In this document: one piece after another, positions 42,600-55,800 of the stretch
How positions within the stretch are numbered: position 1 is the first letter of the stretch
Layout: each line of letters starts with the position of its first letter
The notes under the pieces: generated by a model
What the model was told of the DNA's origin: nothing
Database searches by the model: none
Seen by the model: only the letters and a program-made list of their open reading frames with translations
Assembly (NCBI GenBank): GCA_030323885.1
Contig: CM059191.1
Coordinates: 102,100,292 to 102,164,291, forward strand
Source: Branchipolynoe longqiensis
Lineage: Eukaryota; Annelida; Polychaeta; Phyllodocida; Polynoidae
Length of the DNA stretch: 64,000 nt
Direction of reading: 5' to 3'
Translations under genes and position numbers: made by a program

Positions 42600-43770
42600 A
42601 ATAATTTCTTCTAACAAAAAGTACTTTAACCCCTTAATAAAACAATTATATAATTAAACAAAGTTTTAACTCTCAACAAATCTAGGTAAGCGAATTGGTA
42701 TAAAACATTATATGGTTTCATCATATGATATAGCTTTAATAATAATAATAAATTAAATGATAATGTCATTCACTAGAAAATAAATTTAATATTTTATTTA
42801 ATACAAATTTTAATAATTTCATTCATTAAAAAATAAATTTTATATTATAAAATTTTAAATATTAATTTCAGTCATGTGAATTGTTTTAAAATATTTACTT
42901 TAATAGAAATTAACTGATAACAATTTCATTCATAAATTTTTTAAATTAGTTTAATACAAATTTAAATGTTAATTTCATTCATTAAAAAATGTAACATTTA
43001 ATTTAATAAGATTTAAACGTTAATAATTTTATTCATTTAAATTGTTTTTAAATATTTACTTAAATACAAATTTCATTCATTAAATAAATTCTCTTAAAAT
43101 TGATTCCCCCTTCTCCATCAATAAGGCATACCACAGGTGAATCAATTGTTCCTGACGGGCTTCATACAAAGGTGTACCAGGTGAGGACATAACTCTGCAG
43201 ACTCTGGTATAATAATTATTGTTGTAATAATTATCGCTGTAATAATTATTACTATAATAATTATAATTGCTATACTAATTATCATAATAATTTCTTGTAA
43301 CAAAAAGTAATTAGAAAAACCAAGAATACAAAATTTATATAATTAAACAAATTTTAAGGGACTTGTTCTAAAACATTCTATGGCCTCATCGCATTATACA
43401 GCTTTAATAATAATAATAATAATATTAAATTAAGCAATAATAATTTCATTCATTGACAAATATATATAATATTTAATTTAATAACAAAATTTAATGTTAA
43501 TAATTTCATTACTTAATTAAATTTGATTAAATATACCCAACAAAATTAATGTTAATAATGTCATTCATTTAAATATTACTTAGATAAAAATGTCATTAAT
43601 TAAATTAAAAAATTGTTAATAATTTCATTAATTAACAATAATATTTAATTTAATACAAATTTAAATGTTAATAATTTCATTCATTTAAATTGTCTTTAAA
43701 TATTTACTTTAAATCAAATAAAATATTAACAATTTCATTCATTAAAAAAACACACCAAACATTAATTGAC
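42600..43770. repeat. AT-rich degenerate tandem array downstream of LRRC59
   Basis: Motifs AATTTAAATGTTAATAATTTCATTCATT recur many times in two blocks (42720-43095 and 43430-43745) separated by a partial copy of LRRC59 exon 7 and a TAATAATTAT run. Confidence 0.75.
43105..43207 (-). pseudogene. Degenerate copy of the 3' end of LRRC59 exon 7
   Basis: CATACCACAGGTGAATCAAT, TGACGGGCTTC and GTGTACCAGGTGAGGACATA match 43803-43915, the end of exon 7 and the bases past its stop, with a deletion of about 36 bp and substitutions. The AT-rich arrays on each side suggest a tandem duplication of about 680 bp. Confidence 0.8.
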
Positions 43771-43817
43771 CACCACCCACCCCCCTTTCTCAACCAACAA
43801 GTCATACCACAGGTGAC

Positions 43818-46800
43818 TCAATTGTTGCTGACGGGCTTCTTACTAACGTAGTGCTCGACGTGCTGCTTCACCAGGGTGTACCAGGTGAGGACATACCTCT
43901 GCGCACTCTGGTACCAGACGGCCACATGCTTACTGGCGCTGTCGTAGTAGACACTTCCGGTCTGGTACCCGCTCTCGTAATACACAGCTGCGTTCTTTGC
44001 GGCGCTGCCGTAGTAGGACCGGAAGCTGGCGTGCGTCACGTGGTAGTAGTGCAGCGCGTTCCTCCGCGTCAGCGAGTAGTAGGCGACGCCATGGGTGTGC
44101 ACCGTCCGGCAGGTGGCGTTCGAGGGGTTGCTCTCACAAAAGACGTAGAAGGCAGCGCCAATAGCGACTAACACTGTCAAAAGGGCCACAATCAGAGCGC
44201 AGTAACCGAGCCCACCTGTAAGAAACAAGCTACCGTTATTGGTGCATCGTTATCGGAGACTGTCGAACAGGGCCCCAAACAGAGTCCACATGCAAGCAGC
44301 AAGCTACGATTATTGGTGTATCGTTATCAGACTGTCAACCAGGCCACAGAGCACAGTAACCAAACTCATTCGCAAGCATCAAAGTACCTTTATTATTGTA
44401 GCATTATCAGTCACTGTTAACAGGGTCACAGGGCTAGCATAATATCCATTAAACTATTTAGTCTCCCTGATGCAACCACCCTAACCACTTAAAGTAATTT
44501 TTTTCCAAGTGCAATGGAGACTCACACTCTCATCTTGAGCCAAGCACGCCAAATTTGAGGGGGCGATTCTATTTTGTGACACCGACAAATGAAGCCATGT
44601 GCAATCCTATCACCAAACCTACACCTCACAACTGCACAGGCATCCTTTGCTTGTTTCTTTGTTTAACAATCCCCCACCCCCACCTCAGACCCACAGCACA
44701 AAAGATAAACATCGGCTATTGAGGTTCATACTGTGATTAAACACAAATAACTAAAGTCTTACATTTCAAACAGGTAAAATAGAGCAACGGTGCATACAAC
44801 GGTGGTGAAATCACAAGTGGCATATGATAAATAAAACCAAAAGTAAAATACTTTTCCAAGTTAAAAACCCGAACTGGCATCCCTGCTTCTCTTTCTTTCC
44901 CCCCTTTCTTTTCTCTTCACTTCCTCCCTTTCTTCCCTTCATTCATTCATTCATTCATTTTTTTGGTTAAAAACCAGTTTCACTAAAAGAGTGAGCACAG
45001 GCATCCTGCGACAGGGCACGTGACTGCGGTACAAGACAAATACATACCTGACTTCTCAACTGGCTTTTTCAACTCTTCTTTCAATCCGTTTGTCGATACC
45101 GATTCTACAAAAGGGTGGAGAAGACAAATTACATTTTAAGGATGCGAACAGCGAGGAAGCCAGAACCATGTTGTTAGAATCATGTTGCTCGACCTACTTA
45201 CATATGTACAAACCGGAAATTGTTCATGAGATAACCTCCAAATACTGCAACAATGTTTAAACATGTGGTGCTGGTGTGTCGCTTTCTACAATGTTATATG
45301 TGTGTGTTAAAACAGGGTGCGTGCGTGCATACACACATGGGTCGTTCACAAAAACTGTGTAAGGAAGGGGGAAGAAAGGAAGGGAAGGAAGGGGGAAAGC
45401 AAGGAAGAAGGAAGGCAAGGAACAATGGGAATAAGGAAAGAAAAGGAAACGGGGGGGGAGTGGGGGGGGGGAGAAAGAGAAGGAAAGTATGAATGAACGG
45501 AAAAAAAAGAAGTAGTCATTAAATAAGCAAGGAAGAAGTGAATGAATGAATGAAGGGAAGAAAGGGAGGAAGTGAAGAGAAAAGAAAGGGGGGCAAAGAA
45601 AGAGAAGCAGGGATGCCAGTTCGGGTTGATGAAATTAGTGGAAAACAGACCGGGTAGGCTCAGTATTGACGGTAGTGTTCTGGTAATGCGACAGGAGGCG
45701 CCACCGGTGGTGTCAGTGAGAAAGTCTTATGAGAAAGTCGTCGTCGAATATTGACCAATCACAGCACACCAAATTCTTCATATTTTGCCCGTTCCATTAA
45801 AGATTTTCCAGTAAAAAATGAATATTTTTTTAAGCGTACCAAATTATCTCAAACGCATAGGAAAATCGAATTTGAAAAAAAAAAATTAAACAAAATCGGT
45901 AGTAATTGATATGCATGGAAATTGGAAAATTCAAAAAATCTAAGTCATCCCAAATTGTCTAAAACATTAATAAGAAATTGTTAAATGAAAAAAGGAGAAA
46001 TTTGGAAATTATTGGAATTCCATTAATTAGTGGAAGACTGGCATCCATGGAGAAGGAAAGAATGAACGAAAAAAGAAAAAGAAAAGAAAGGACAGAAAAG
46101 AGAAAAACAAAAGGAAGACAAGCTGTCTGCTCACCCTTCACCGTTTCCTTTTTCTCCCGAGTAGCCATCTCTTTTTTCTTCTTAGTTGCTTGCATTGCGT
46201 CATACTCCTTTTTCTTCCGCTCACGCTCAGCTTTGCGCTCAGCTTTTAATCGCTGTCTTTCTTTCTCCTCCTCAGACTTTCGCATAGCTTCCACCTCTGT
46301 TAAAAATAAATTAACGTGGAAGGTCACTTCAGAGAGAAACTCAAACTTAACTACATGTACACTATGTAGTTTACATCCTAGCCACATACCTGATGCTATA
46401 GCAGGAAGAGCACCATGTGTGATGAATGGTTGCTTCAATGTAAGGATACCATGTGCACACTGTCACAAGTCCGTACCCGTCCTGATATGACCTTAGATGT
46501 TGCCAGGATGTAAAACTCCCAACAACCAACCTCAGTACTAAACCATATACTTGAGTTTTATGGGCATACAATCAAGGAGTTGGCCCCGCACCCACTTTCT
46601 AATCACAAACACCAAATCGACTCCATGTTGTCACGTGGACCACAGACTACAAACCTCGTTGCTGTTTGAGCTTTTTCTGCCTTTCCCTGTCGTGATCGGA
46701 CTGCACTGTTTTCATATGCGCCACAATCTGAAAGAAGGGTAAATCATGTAATTACCATTTCTGTCAACAATAAACAATCCTCACTTTCTTCTGTAACAGT

Positions 46801-49800
46801 TCATAGCCTAGCATTCCTTGATTCACACAAATGGTCGGGAGAGAGAGAGAGAGATGCAGAGTTGGAGGTAAAATGTCTTTATTTCTGACAAACAGGAGTA
46901 GTCCTGGTGCCAAGGGTTATTTATACCTTGCACCAAGAGTAGACAATTTTTTTATTGGTGATTACGATAGACTGGGTGGTAGTCTTCAATTACCAGATGG
47001 ATGACCCCTTTGCGTTGGGGAGTACAAAATCCAAAATTGTTATAAAAATGTGGTGTATAAAGGTTATGCAAATATTATTGTGAATGGAATATAAACTCCC
47101 CATACGACACTGCATTAGGGAGGTGCACGAGCATGCCATTTGAGCGACCTGGAGGGCGGGGGACCTGCTCCGAACCACTGTAACCTCCCCCGCCATCAGC
47201 CTCGGTCTGGTCAGCATGCCTCTCGGCCCACTCTCATCCGGAAATTTGCTTTGAGTGGACGTGTCGCCCACAGCTGCTCACACCTGTTCACCACGTGGTC
47301 TCCATGGCTATGGAGAATTGCAGTGCTAGGAAGCGACAAGTATCAATTTTAAAGTCATTGGTTTGACTCGACCGGGACTCGAACCCACGACCTACCAGCA
47401 CGGGAGACGGACGCTCTAACTCATTCGGCCATCCTGTCTGGTCTGCCCCTGCTTAATAAATGCATGTCGAAATATTAGAAACATCGCTTCTGCTCTGATC
47501 ACCAACGTTACGCAACATTGTGTCTGGTCAGTACTTGGATCTGTAAATCCCTGGGTTTGTTTGTTGCCTCATGTCCTAGAAACATCTATGGTCATATCAG
47601 GATGGGACTCGCTGAGAATACAAGATGCGACAAACTGTCAAATATTCCGATATTTGGCAAGGGTTGGTGGTGCCTGAGTGGAATGTAAATAGACATAGTG
47701 GTGCTGGCAGGTCTGGGTGTGATTGCACTCAGGGCCTGCCCCTTCTGCTGGGGTAGGGGTCACCACACTCAAAAGGTCAAGGTTGGTGGTGGCCATAGGG
47801 CCATACAGCTACAGGTGGTGGGCAGACCACTGGTATCCATGGAGACCATGAATGCTGGATCCCTATTGGTAGGGCCAATAATGCTCAATTCCCATCGGGG
47901 GAAGGAGGTGGTATGATTCTCTGCAATGAACCCATGTAAAGTTCTATATAAGCAATAAACCAGAGGGCTGGACTCTGTTCTCTTCTATTATACTTTACTC
48001 TCTTCCTTTCTCTTTGTCTGTATTGTTTTCCTCATAACCTACATACACAGCCACAGATCCGAGCATTAGATTCTACAGAACATTCTGACACAGGCTCATA
48101 GCCTACCAAAGCAGTACCAGTAGAAGACTCACATTCTTGGCGCTCTGTTTGCATTGGATGTCATCCAGGCAATCACCGACGACCTTGACGAGTCCCTCGT
48201 TCAGCGGGTTGTCCTTGACGTCCATCCATTTGAGGTTGTTCAGCTTGGCCATGCTGACCGGTAAGGTGGTCAGCTGGTTGCCTAGCAGGTCAAGGTGCTG
48301 GAGCCGGGACAAGCTGCCGAACCGGACTGGCAGTTCGGTGAGGGCATTCTTACTCAGGTCCAGTCGGACGATGTGAATCAAGTTGCAAAACTCCATCTAA
48401 TAAAAAAAAAAAAGACATACATTTATCAGAGCGCCTTCACTAGCTGGAGCCAGTGTTCGAAATAAGAGCTTGACCGTCCCAAGTGAGAGTAGGCATGGAC
48501 AAGCAGAATATGGCTATGTGCTTTTCCGTTGGACAAGGGAAAATTTAGGGGTGAAAAACATGACTACAAATTTACATTATTTATGACATTTGTGTTGTTG
48601 TTTTGATTTATTTGTGTAGTTTTGATTCCCATAACCATGGAGGTTAACTGAGATAATATAGGTAAGTACTTTAGACAAGTGAAAATTCAGATGGACAAGT
48701 GAAAATCACACCAGACTACGGACAGACCCCTGCCATAGGCTTTAGCAGCAACAGTTTCTATTACACTGACCGTAGCCTTTTATGCAACAACTGTTTAAAA
48801 TAAATCACCAGAACCTAAGTTGGGGTTGTAGGATCAAATCTTGGACATTGTCTTGGTTTCGAAAATGTGATGCTTCAATCAATCTATGCAGCTTTAGATT
48901 AAGGGGGAGGGGGATTCTTTAAACTTTGGTTTCCTTAAGGTTGCGTAGTCCGATGGTTTTGAATTTCTGTATGAAGTAGATCACTAGGATCTACTTTACA
49001 TTAGTTCAAAGTACACTTTTATTTTAAATGGTAAACTTTTGAGATATTTTGAGTGCAAACATGGAAAATTAGTTTTGGCAAGCTTGCCTGCAGTAACAGG
49101 TTCTGTTAAATTGACTCAGTATTGGCTTCTACGCAGAAACAAATGCTTAATAAGTGCATCAGTATCTAAGTTAGATATGTAAAATCAAATCTAGATAATT
49201 GGCTTGGTTTTGAAAATTTGATATTTTATCGGACTATGCAGCTTTAAACATAATAAATCTCAGTTCCCAGGGGGCGCAATGCTCAGTAACTTACCGGTAG
49301 GGTGACGAGCAGATTGCATGATAGGTCAATGTGAATTCCCTTTGGTAAAGCCGCCTGTAAAGAAAGAATTGACACACATAAACCTATATATTCATCTCTC
49401 GGAGTACGGGTATGTCGATTTATTGTTTGTTGGTGGGTTTTACGTCCTCGCAACATTTAAGGTCAAAGTAGGATGGGTACCGATTTGGTACATTGATCAC
49501 TCACGGTGACTTTATAGTGTTGCCCCATGGCCACTGGGAGCCTAGTTTTCGCAAAAACTCACCTCCACTCAGTCTTGTCATGGAGGTTGCGGGGGGGGGG
49601 GAGGGAGGGTAGGGGAGAGGAGAGGAGTGATGAAAATGGGTAAAATTGCACCTAGAGCAGGATTCGAATCCACACTTCTCGCCATTACGGGGCTAGCGTG
49701 TTAACATTACCTACCATCACCCCAATACTGGCCGGCCACTGAAATAATACTAGCTGTCAGTGTCACTAGCCTGAGGTCGCTTATTTGTTGGATTTTACAT

Positions 49801-52800
49801 CTACTATTCCTAGAAACATGTCAGGATGAGTACCGACTTGTGACAGTGGGCATTCATGACTGGCGGGCCCAGTAATAAAGCATTGAGTAACTAGACGTCA
49901 ACATGTGCAGTCGTTCCTGAGTTCTAACTTTACATGGTGTCAGAGGCGGAACCTTGGACGGAAATGTCTCTCTCCGGATTGAAGCCACCCTGGCCATTAA
50001 ACTTGGTGGAAAATCTAGCAGCCAACTGGAAGGGATGGTTACACTCTTTCGACATTTGCGCCACGGCGCCCGGCGTGCTGAGCCGAAGCGAAAGGGTTCA
50101 GTGCTATGTGTTCCTACATGTTGCCGGTGCAGAGGCGCAGAAGCTGCATCAGTCTATGAGGTTCACCGCAGCAGAGACAGACAAAGTTAGGCCACTGAAG
50201 GAGGCTGTCCGTATATATTGTGACGGTAAGACAAATATCACGGTGACTAGATACAAGTTTAACACGTATAATCAAGGGAAAGAAAACATGGATGCCTACA
50301 TACAGGAATTGCGGCACCGTATCGGTCATTGTGAATACAATGTAATCGAAGATTCGCTTATGCCGGATAGACTGGTGAGTGGTATTAAATGTAATACCCC
50401 CAGGGATTGTCTGTTGCAGACGCCCAAATTAACATTGGACCTCTGTGAGGAAATGTGCAGGATGAGTGAGCATCGGGCGAAACAGCTCACTGCTGACAGC
50501 AGTTCTGAATTCGCATTGGATGCCATCCAACGTTACAAGCCAGCGCGACAAGCACCGCAGACAGCAGGAATGCAACAGCAGTTCCAGCGAGCTCCAGCCA
50601 AGTTTTCTTGTGATCAGCAGAACAAAATCACCGGCACACGGGCAGAGTGTGGCTGGTGTGGGTATTCTCACCGCCGATACTGTGATGCCTGTCTGGCCAA
50701 AGGCAAGGCATGTGCGGTGTGTAAGAAAATCGGACACTTTGCTAAAGTGTGTCGGGGAAAGATGACAGCTGTGAATGAAATAACACTTGATGACAACAAT
50801 GACGCAGAGGAGTGGCAGGCCAAACAGCAGGAGGACCTGTTCATTGGAGTGATTTCAGTCGACGATGGTGGAGATACGGATTTCTGGTTCACAAACATTC
50901 CGATTGGAACAGTCAATGTTAATTTCAAATTGGACACTGGTTCAGAGGCGAATATCATTCCCGTCGATGTGTTCAACAAACTACACAACGCTGAGTTGAC
51001 TAAACCGAGATGTCGTTTAGTCACATACTCAGGGCAGAAGATCAACCCTCGAGGTGAGACTGTGCTGAAGGTTCGGGTTCAACATCGGTGATTTCAAGTC
51101 ATCGATATGGGATGCCCTTTCCTCGTAAAGGATGCGTGCGCGCGTCTGCGCATCTTGTCACGCATTGACAGCGTCCGATCGGAAGGCGACAAGGACAGCA
51201 GTGAAGCAGACCAAATGGTAAAGACATTTAATGATGTGTTCATGGGGTTATGTACCATTAAGGTAGAAGCTAAGATCCATGGAGACAATTCTATTCAGCC
51301 TGTAATTGATCCTCCTAGGAGAATTCCCCATGCTATTGAGTAAAGTATGTGAAGAGTTAGATAGGATGATTGAGCTGGGAGGTATAGTAGAGGAAACAGA
51401 ACCAACACCATGGGTTATTTCTATAACAATTGTAAAGAAACAGGATAGCATCCGGATTTGTTTGGACCCTCATCATCATCATGCTGTCAGTCGCAAAGAC
51501 TGCTTTCATTACTTAACCGGTGCTTTGTGCGGTTGTACATTATATAAAAGCTGCTTGCACCGTGTTGAAGTGCTGCTGGCTTTTGCAAGTTACTAGCGAC
51601 ACTCTCTCAGGGAGCAAATAGAAGTCTCACACCAGCAAGAACATGTCAAGACAGGCGCAAACTATTTGTCCCTGCAGTGGCTGGTCAGGAGATGTTGGGA
51701 GTTCCATTCATCACCGCTCTTAATGCTGCCACGATAACATGGTTTTCTGTTAGGGTTTGCTCCCTTAGCCTTTGATTCTATCAAGAACCAGAACTTGCAC
51801 CACAAGGCAGTGGTTTACAACTTTGCAAGGCAGGGGCGTCAAACTCCCTGCGGTATCTGAGGTACTGCATTACTCACATACCACACCCTACTAAGTTAAA
51901 TAAGGCTATAAAGCGGGGACCATATCCCACTCGAGAGTGTGGGTTCGACCTAGATACATATAGACTGAGTCGTATTGTTTTGGAACGGTCAAAACTTCTG
52001 CTGGGCAGTGAAAACCTAAAAATAAATGATGAAAAAAATATTTGTGCACAGCTAGCAGTTTCATAGACCAACTTATATAATATGCGCTTTTGATCGACCG
52101 GAAAGTCAACAAACTCAGCTCTAGACTGCGCATGCGTGTGACGTGCTTAAACCGCCTCAAAGTAAACCTCTACCGTCCACACAAGCAAGGTGGGCCGACT
52201 TAAGCTAGTTCGCTTCATCTAGACTACCTCGCTAGGCGGTTTACTTGAGGCGAACTAGTTGAGGCGAATCAGCCCTAATCCACCTCAGCGTAGCGTCCAC
52301 ACGACCAATGTGAGCCGAACTAGACAAGGCAAACTAGTTGAGGCGATTTAAGGCCCGTGTGTGAACGGGGCTAAAGACTCAAGAAATTACAAAATCAGAA
52401 ATGAATCTAACTTGACACTTACAAGGAACCGCAAACAGATATTCCCAACCAAAGCCGAAACAAATGAAAACGACAAACAAACACACTTCCAGCAAACACA
52501 CAGCTGGCAAACACAGTTAACCCAAATATGACACAAGCCGAGAAATAAGGCATGTGAAAAGATTTGGTTATCATCAGTAAAAACACCAAATGCTACACGC
52601 TTATCAGTAGGGCCGTCAAGATAAGGCTAACAAGGTAAATGAAAGGAACTTTATGGTTCAACTGTTAATTAATCTGGTAACTTTGTTGTGTAATCAGGAT
52701 CACAAGCTGAAAGTGAGATAAACGAAAGCAAACTCCTGAGAATTACTGTTAGTAATTAAGTTACAAACTTGATTGTGTCAAACTATATTTTGTGTGTATT

Positions 52801-55800
52801 AAACAACACGATCATGACAGTCTTTTACAGTTTCATGAAACTTGTATGTAACCAGTGAACATTATTGTTGATATTTCATGTGTTTGAACCGTATTTGACG
52901 ATATTTCCTCAAGAATTGGAGACCCGATTGTTGCATTAGTGTCAAAAATAAAAATGTCTTCTGAACATCTATTGTATACTATTTATAAACTTCCAGGTGA
53001 GTGAAATCATCAACCAAAAACAAAAAAATCACTACCACCACTGTTTTTGATGTAATTAGGCTTCAAAGAATGTTGATGCAGAGTGTCCCATGTGACACCA
53101 CCATCATTTAAGTACAGTATCACAGATGTTGACCAGATTATTGGTATGGGATGTTGAAGTACAACAAGAAAGATAACTTTTAAAGCACAAAGTGCAATAT
53201 CTACATTAAAGACTGATCACAAAACAACCTGATTTAATTTGTGACACAAATAAAATGTTTTCCATCTTCTTCATATATAACAATGTTTTGTTGTGTTATC
53301 AAAAGAATTATTCCATATAATATACTCATTACATGTGTAGTTCCTTAAAATCAGATCATACATATTTGTCAGAGAATAGCGAAGTTAGTAGTTTGTGAGA
53401 CAGTGTTACATGTGACACCAAAACACACATGACAGTGTTTCATTTGACATTATCTAATGTGTTATATAATAATAAGAATTTAAATGAAAAAGTAGTTAAT
53501 TGCTTAGATAAGGAATGTATGGAGAATAGGAGATATATCGGGAATAAAATTCCAAGGGATCAGGCGGATAGGATTGTTCCCTCGACTGAATACAAGTCTA
53601 TGACAGCTTTAAGATACTCTTCCGAGCAGGATAGTAACATAAAGCCTCTTTTCCCTCTTTTGCCCTGCCTGGCAGTGCTCCCACCAACACATGACAATAG
53701 CAACACTGCTCAAACTAATGGACTTCATACCGGTGAACAACAATCTCCTCACACGATCACAACCGCGAACCATACATTTTAGTAGTATAGTAGGGTTCTA
53801 TTGAGCATAAAATTATGTAATCCTGGCTCTGAGAGAGTCCATTGACCTTAGATTACCCGTTCTGAGAGCGGCCATGGGTGTGACGGGGAGGTGGGGGGAT
53901 CATCTAAGGTCAATGGACTCTCTCAGAGCCAGGATTATGTAATTTTACGCTCAATAGAACCCTACTATACTACTCGTTTTGGCGCCGCATGTACATGTGC
54001 ACAGAAAACTTGGCATGTCATGATTTATTGCAGATTACGTCACTTCCTATTGAAGTTTCCATCTAAAACATCACCAATCTGTCTGCTAGGATGGTTTGTT
54101 TAGTCTGGAGTCTTCCCTTCCCTCGTTATGACATTTCAGCGCTCAAATATTGAATTTGTAAATTGGCTGTTCTGTACGTTACATATGTGACACGATTAAT
54201 AAAAATTGCTTTAATTCAGCCAATTTCTGATTATTCCAGATTATCTCTTATTATTTGAAAACATTGTAGGTCATAGATTAAATTAAAGTATTACTGATTA
54301 TGCATACCATGCTTGATAACTGGTAAAACTAACGAACCATCTGTGCTGCCAATGTGACACCAACGGTACGCACAGGACAGGTATGTTGACAGCGATATTG
54401 TCATGTAACTGTGCAATGTAAAAACTAAAGGTAGTGAAAAATATCTTTAATGATATAATCTTGACAACATAAAAGTAAAATTGAATTAACTGTGCTTAAT
54501 AGTTTTCTTTATTTACAGCTTCAAAGATGGTGGGCACTGCAGTGCAAATTAATGGCTGCCATTTCTTGGTCAATTTTCCACTTTATTTAATTATTTGTCC
54601 ACCTTGTGGACTCTTTATGTGTCTGGTTTTGATACTCGTGTTTGCTTAGTATATTCCCTATAGGTATATGAACAAATTGTTTTTCTGAAGTTGTTTTGAA
54701 GAATTTAGTGATGAATAATGAAGCGCAACGCAATGGGTCTCCAATTCTGGAGAACTACTCATGAATATACTACTACTATTATGAACATTTGTTAATATGC
54801 ACTTGCATTAACTATGACGACAGTCATCGATTCATGTGCAAGTGTCTACCATGCTATGTTGGAAAAGGAGATAATGGATGTAAAGTCCTACATCAAAACC
54901 AGAGACTGCCGAACAAACCAAACTGGACTGTAAACAACTGTTAACTCGTTCATTGTACATCAAAACCAGAGACTGCCGAACAAACTGAACTGGACTGTCT
55001 TCTTCTTCTTCACCCGTTGAGGCGTCAGCGCCCATCCCCACAAACACCTCCTCAGCCGTGTCGTAGATGAACGTGTCGCCTACTGCCCAACTTTGGGCAT
55101 AGGCCACAAACAAGGGCTCTCCGGTTTTCCCGGTCCTGGGCCTTGAGTTTCTTGTTTATGATTCTGTAACGTTGTTCTTTTTCTGGGGTGGGGTTGTTGG
55201 CCCCACGCCCAACCTGGAGGACCAGTTGCTGCTCTTAGTCTGTCGTCTACCATGAGTCCTGCCCGGCTTAGTTAATCCTGCCAGGGGGCTATCCCCCGTC
55301 GGTATAGCTCTCATGGTCATGGAGGCACACAAGCCTACCCACCACGACAAGGTAGCAACACATTGTACATCAAAACCAGAGACTGCCAAACAAACTGAAC
55401 TGGACTGTAAACAACTGTTAACTTGTTCATTATATTTTGTTGCTCATTTTATTCTTGTATCTTTGAATTGATCTTGTTCTTTTATTGTTTGTGAAAGGAA
55501 GGAAGATGTTATGTATGTACCGAGGCACGGCGGGCCAGGAACCAGCCCATTGGGACCAGCGTAGACTGGCGGGCCCGGTAATAAAGCATTGAGTAACTAG
55601 ACGTCAACATGTGCAGTCGTTCCTGAGTTCTAACTTTACACATTGGTGTCCCATTTGGCAATCTTAGAATCGTCATAACTTTGAAGATATTGAGATAATT
55701 TAAACTGTTCAGAGTTTTGGTTTACTCTAGCTACCTACCTATCATAAATGTATGGGCATTATGATTTCAATTTTGTATGTTTCGTACCTCACCATGTCGA

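Larger units (their letters stand above)
49858..55640 (+). mobile_element. Decayed Ty3/gypsy-type LTR retrotransposon in LRRC59 intron 1
   Basis: A truncated 5' LTR (49858-49934), a primer-binding site (TGGTGTCAGAGGCGG, 49935-49949), a gag-protease frame, a stub of reverse transcriptase, and a complete 134-bp 3' LTR (55507-55640) preceded by a purine tract. Most of pol is missing; the interior (51471-55490) holds other insertions and unassigned DNA. The element is antisense to the reading direction of LRRC59. Confidence 0.85.

Noticed and set aside
45978..46490. Plus-strand frame opposite LRRC59 exon 5
   Set aside because: Shadow of the Lys/Glu-rich coiled-coil exon on the other strand.
48103..48396. 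Leucine-rich-repeat frame as a small stand-alone gene
   Set aside because: It is exon 3 of LRRC59; the ATG follows a splice acceptor directly and both neighbours join in frame.
53429..53782. 117-residue frame as a gene
   Set aside because: Composition is like random AT-rich DNA, no family features, and it runs into the hairpin MITE.
49858..55640. Endogenous retrovirus with env
   Set aside because: No envelope-like frame is present; gag, protease and the RT stub fit a Ty3/gypsy retrotransposon.
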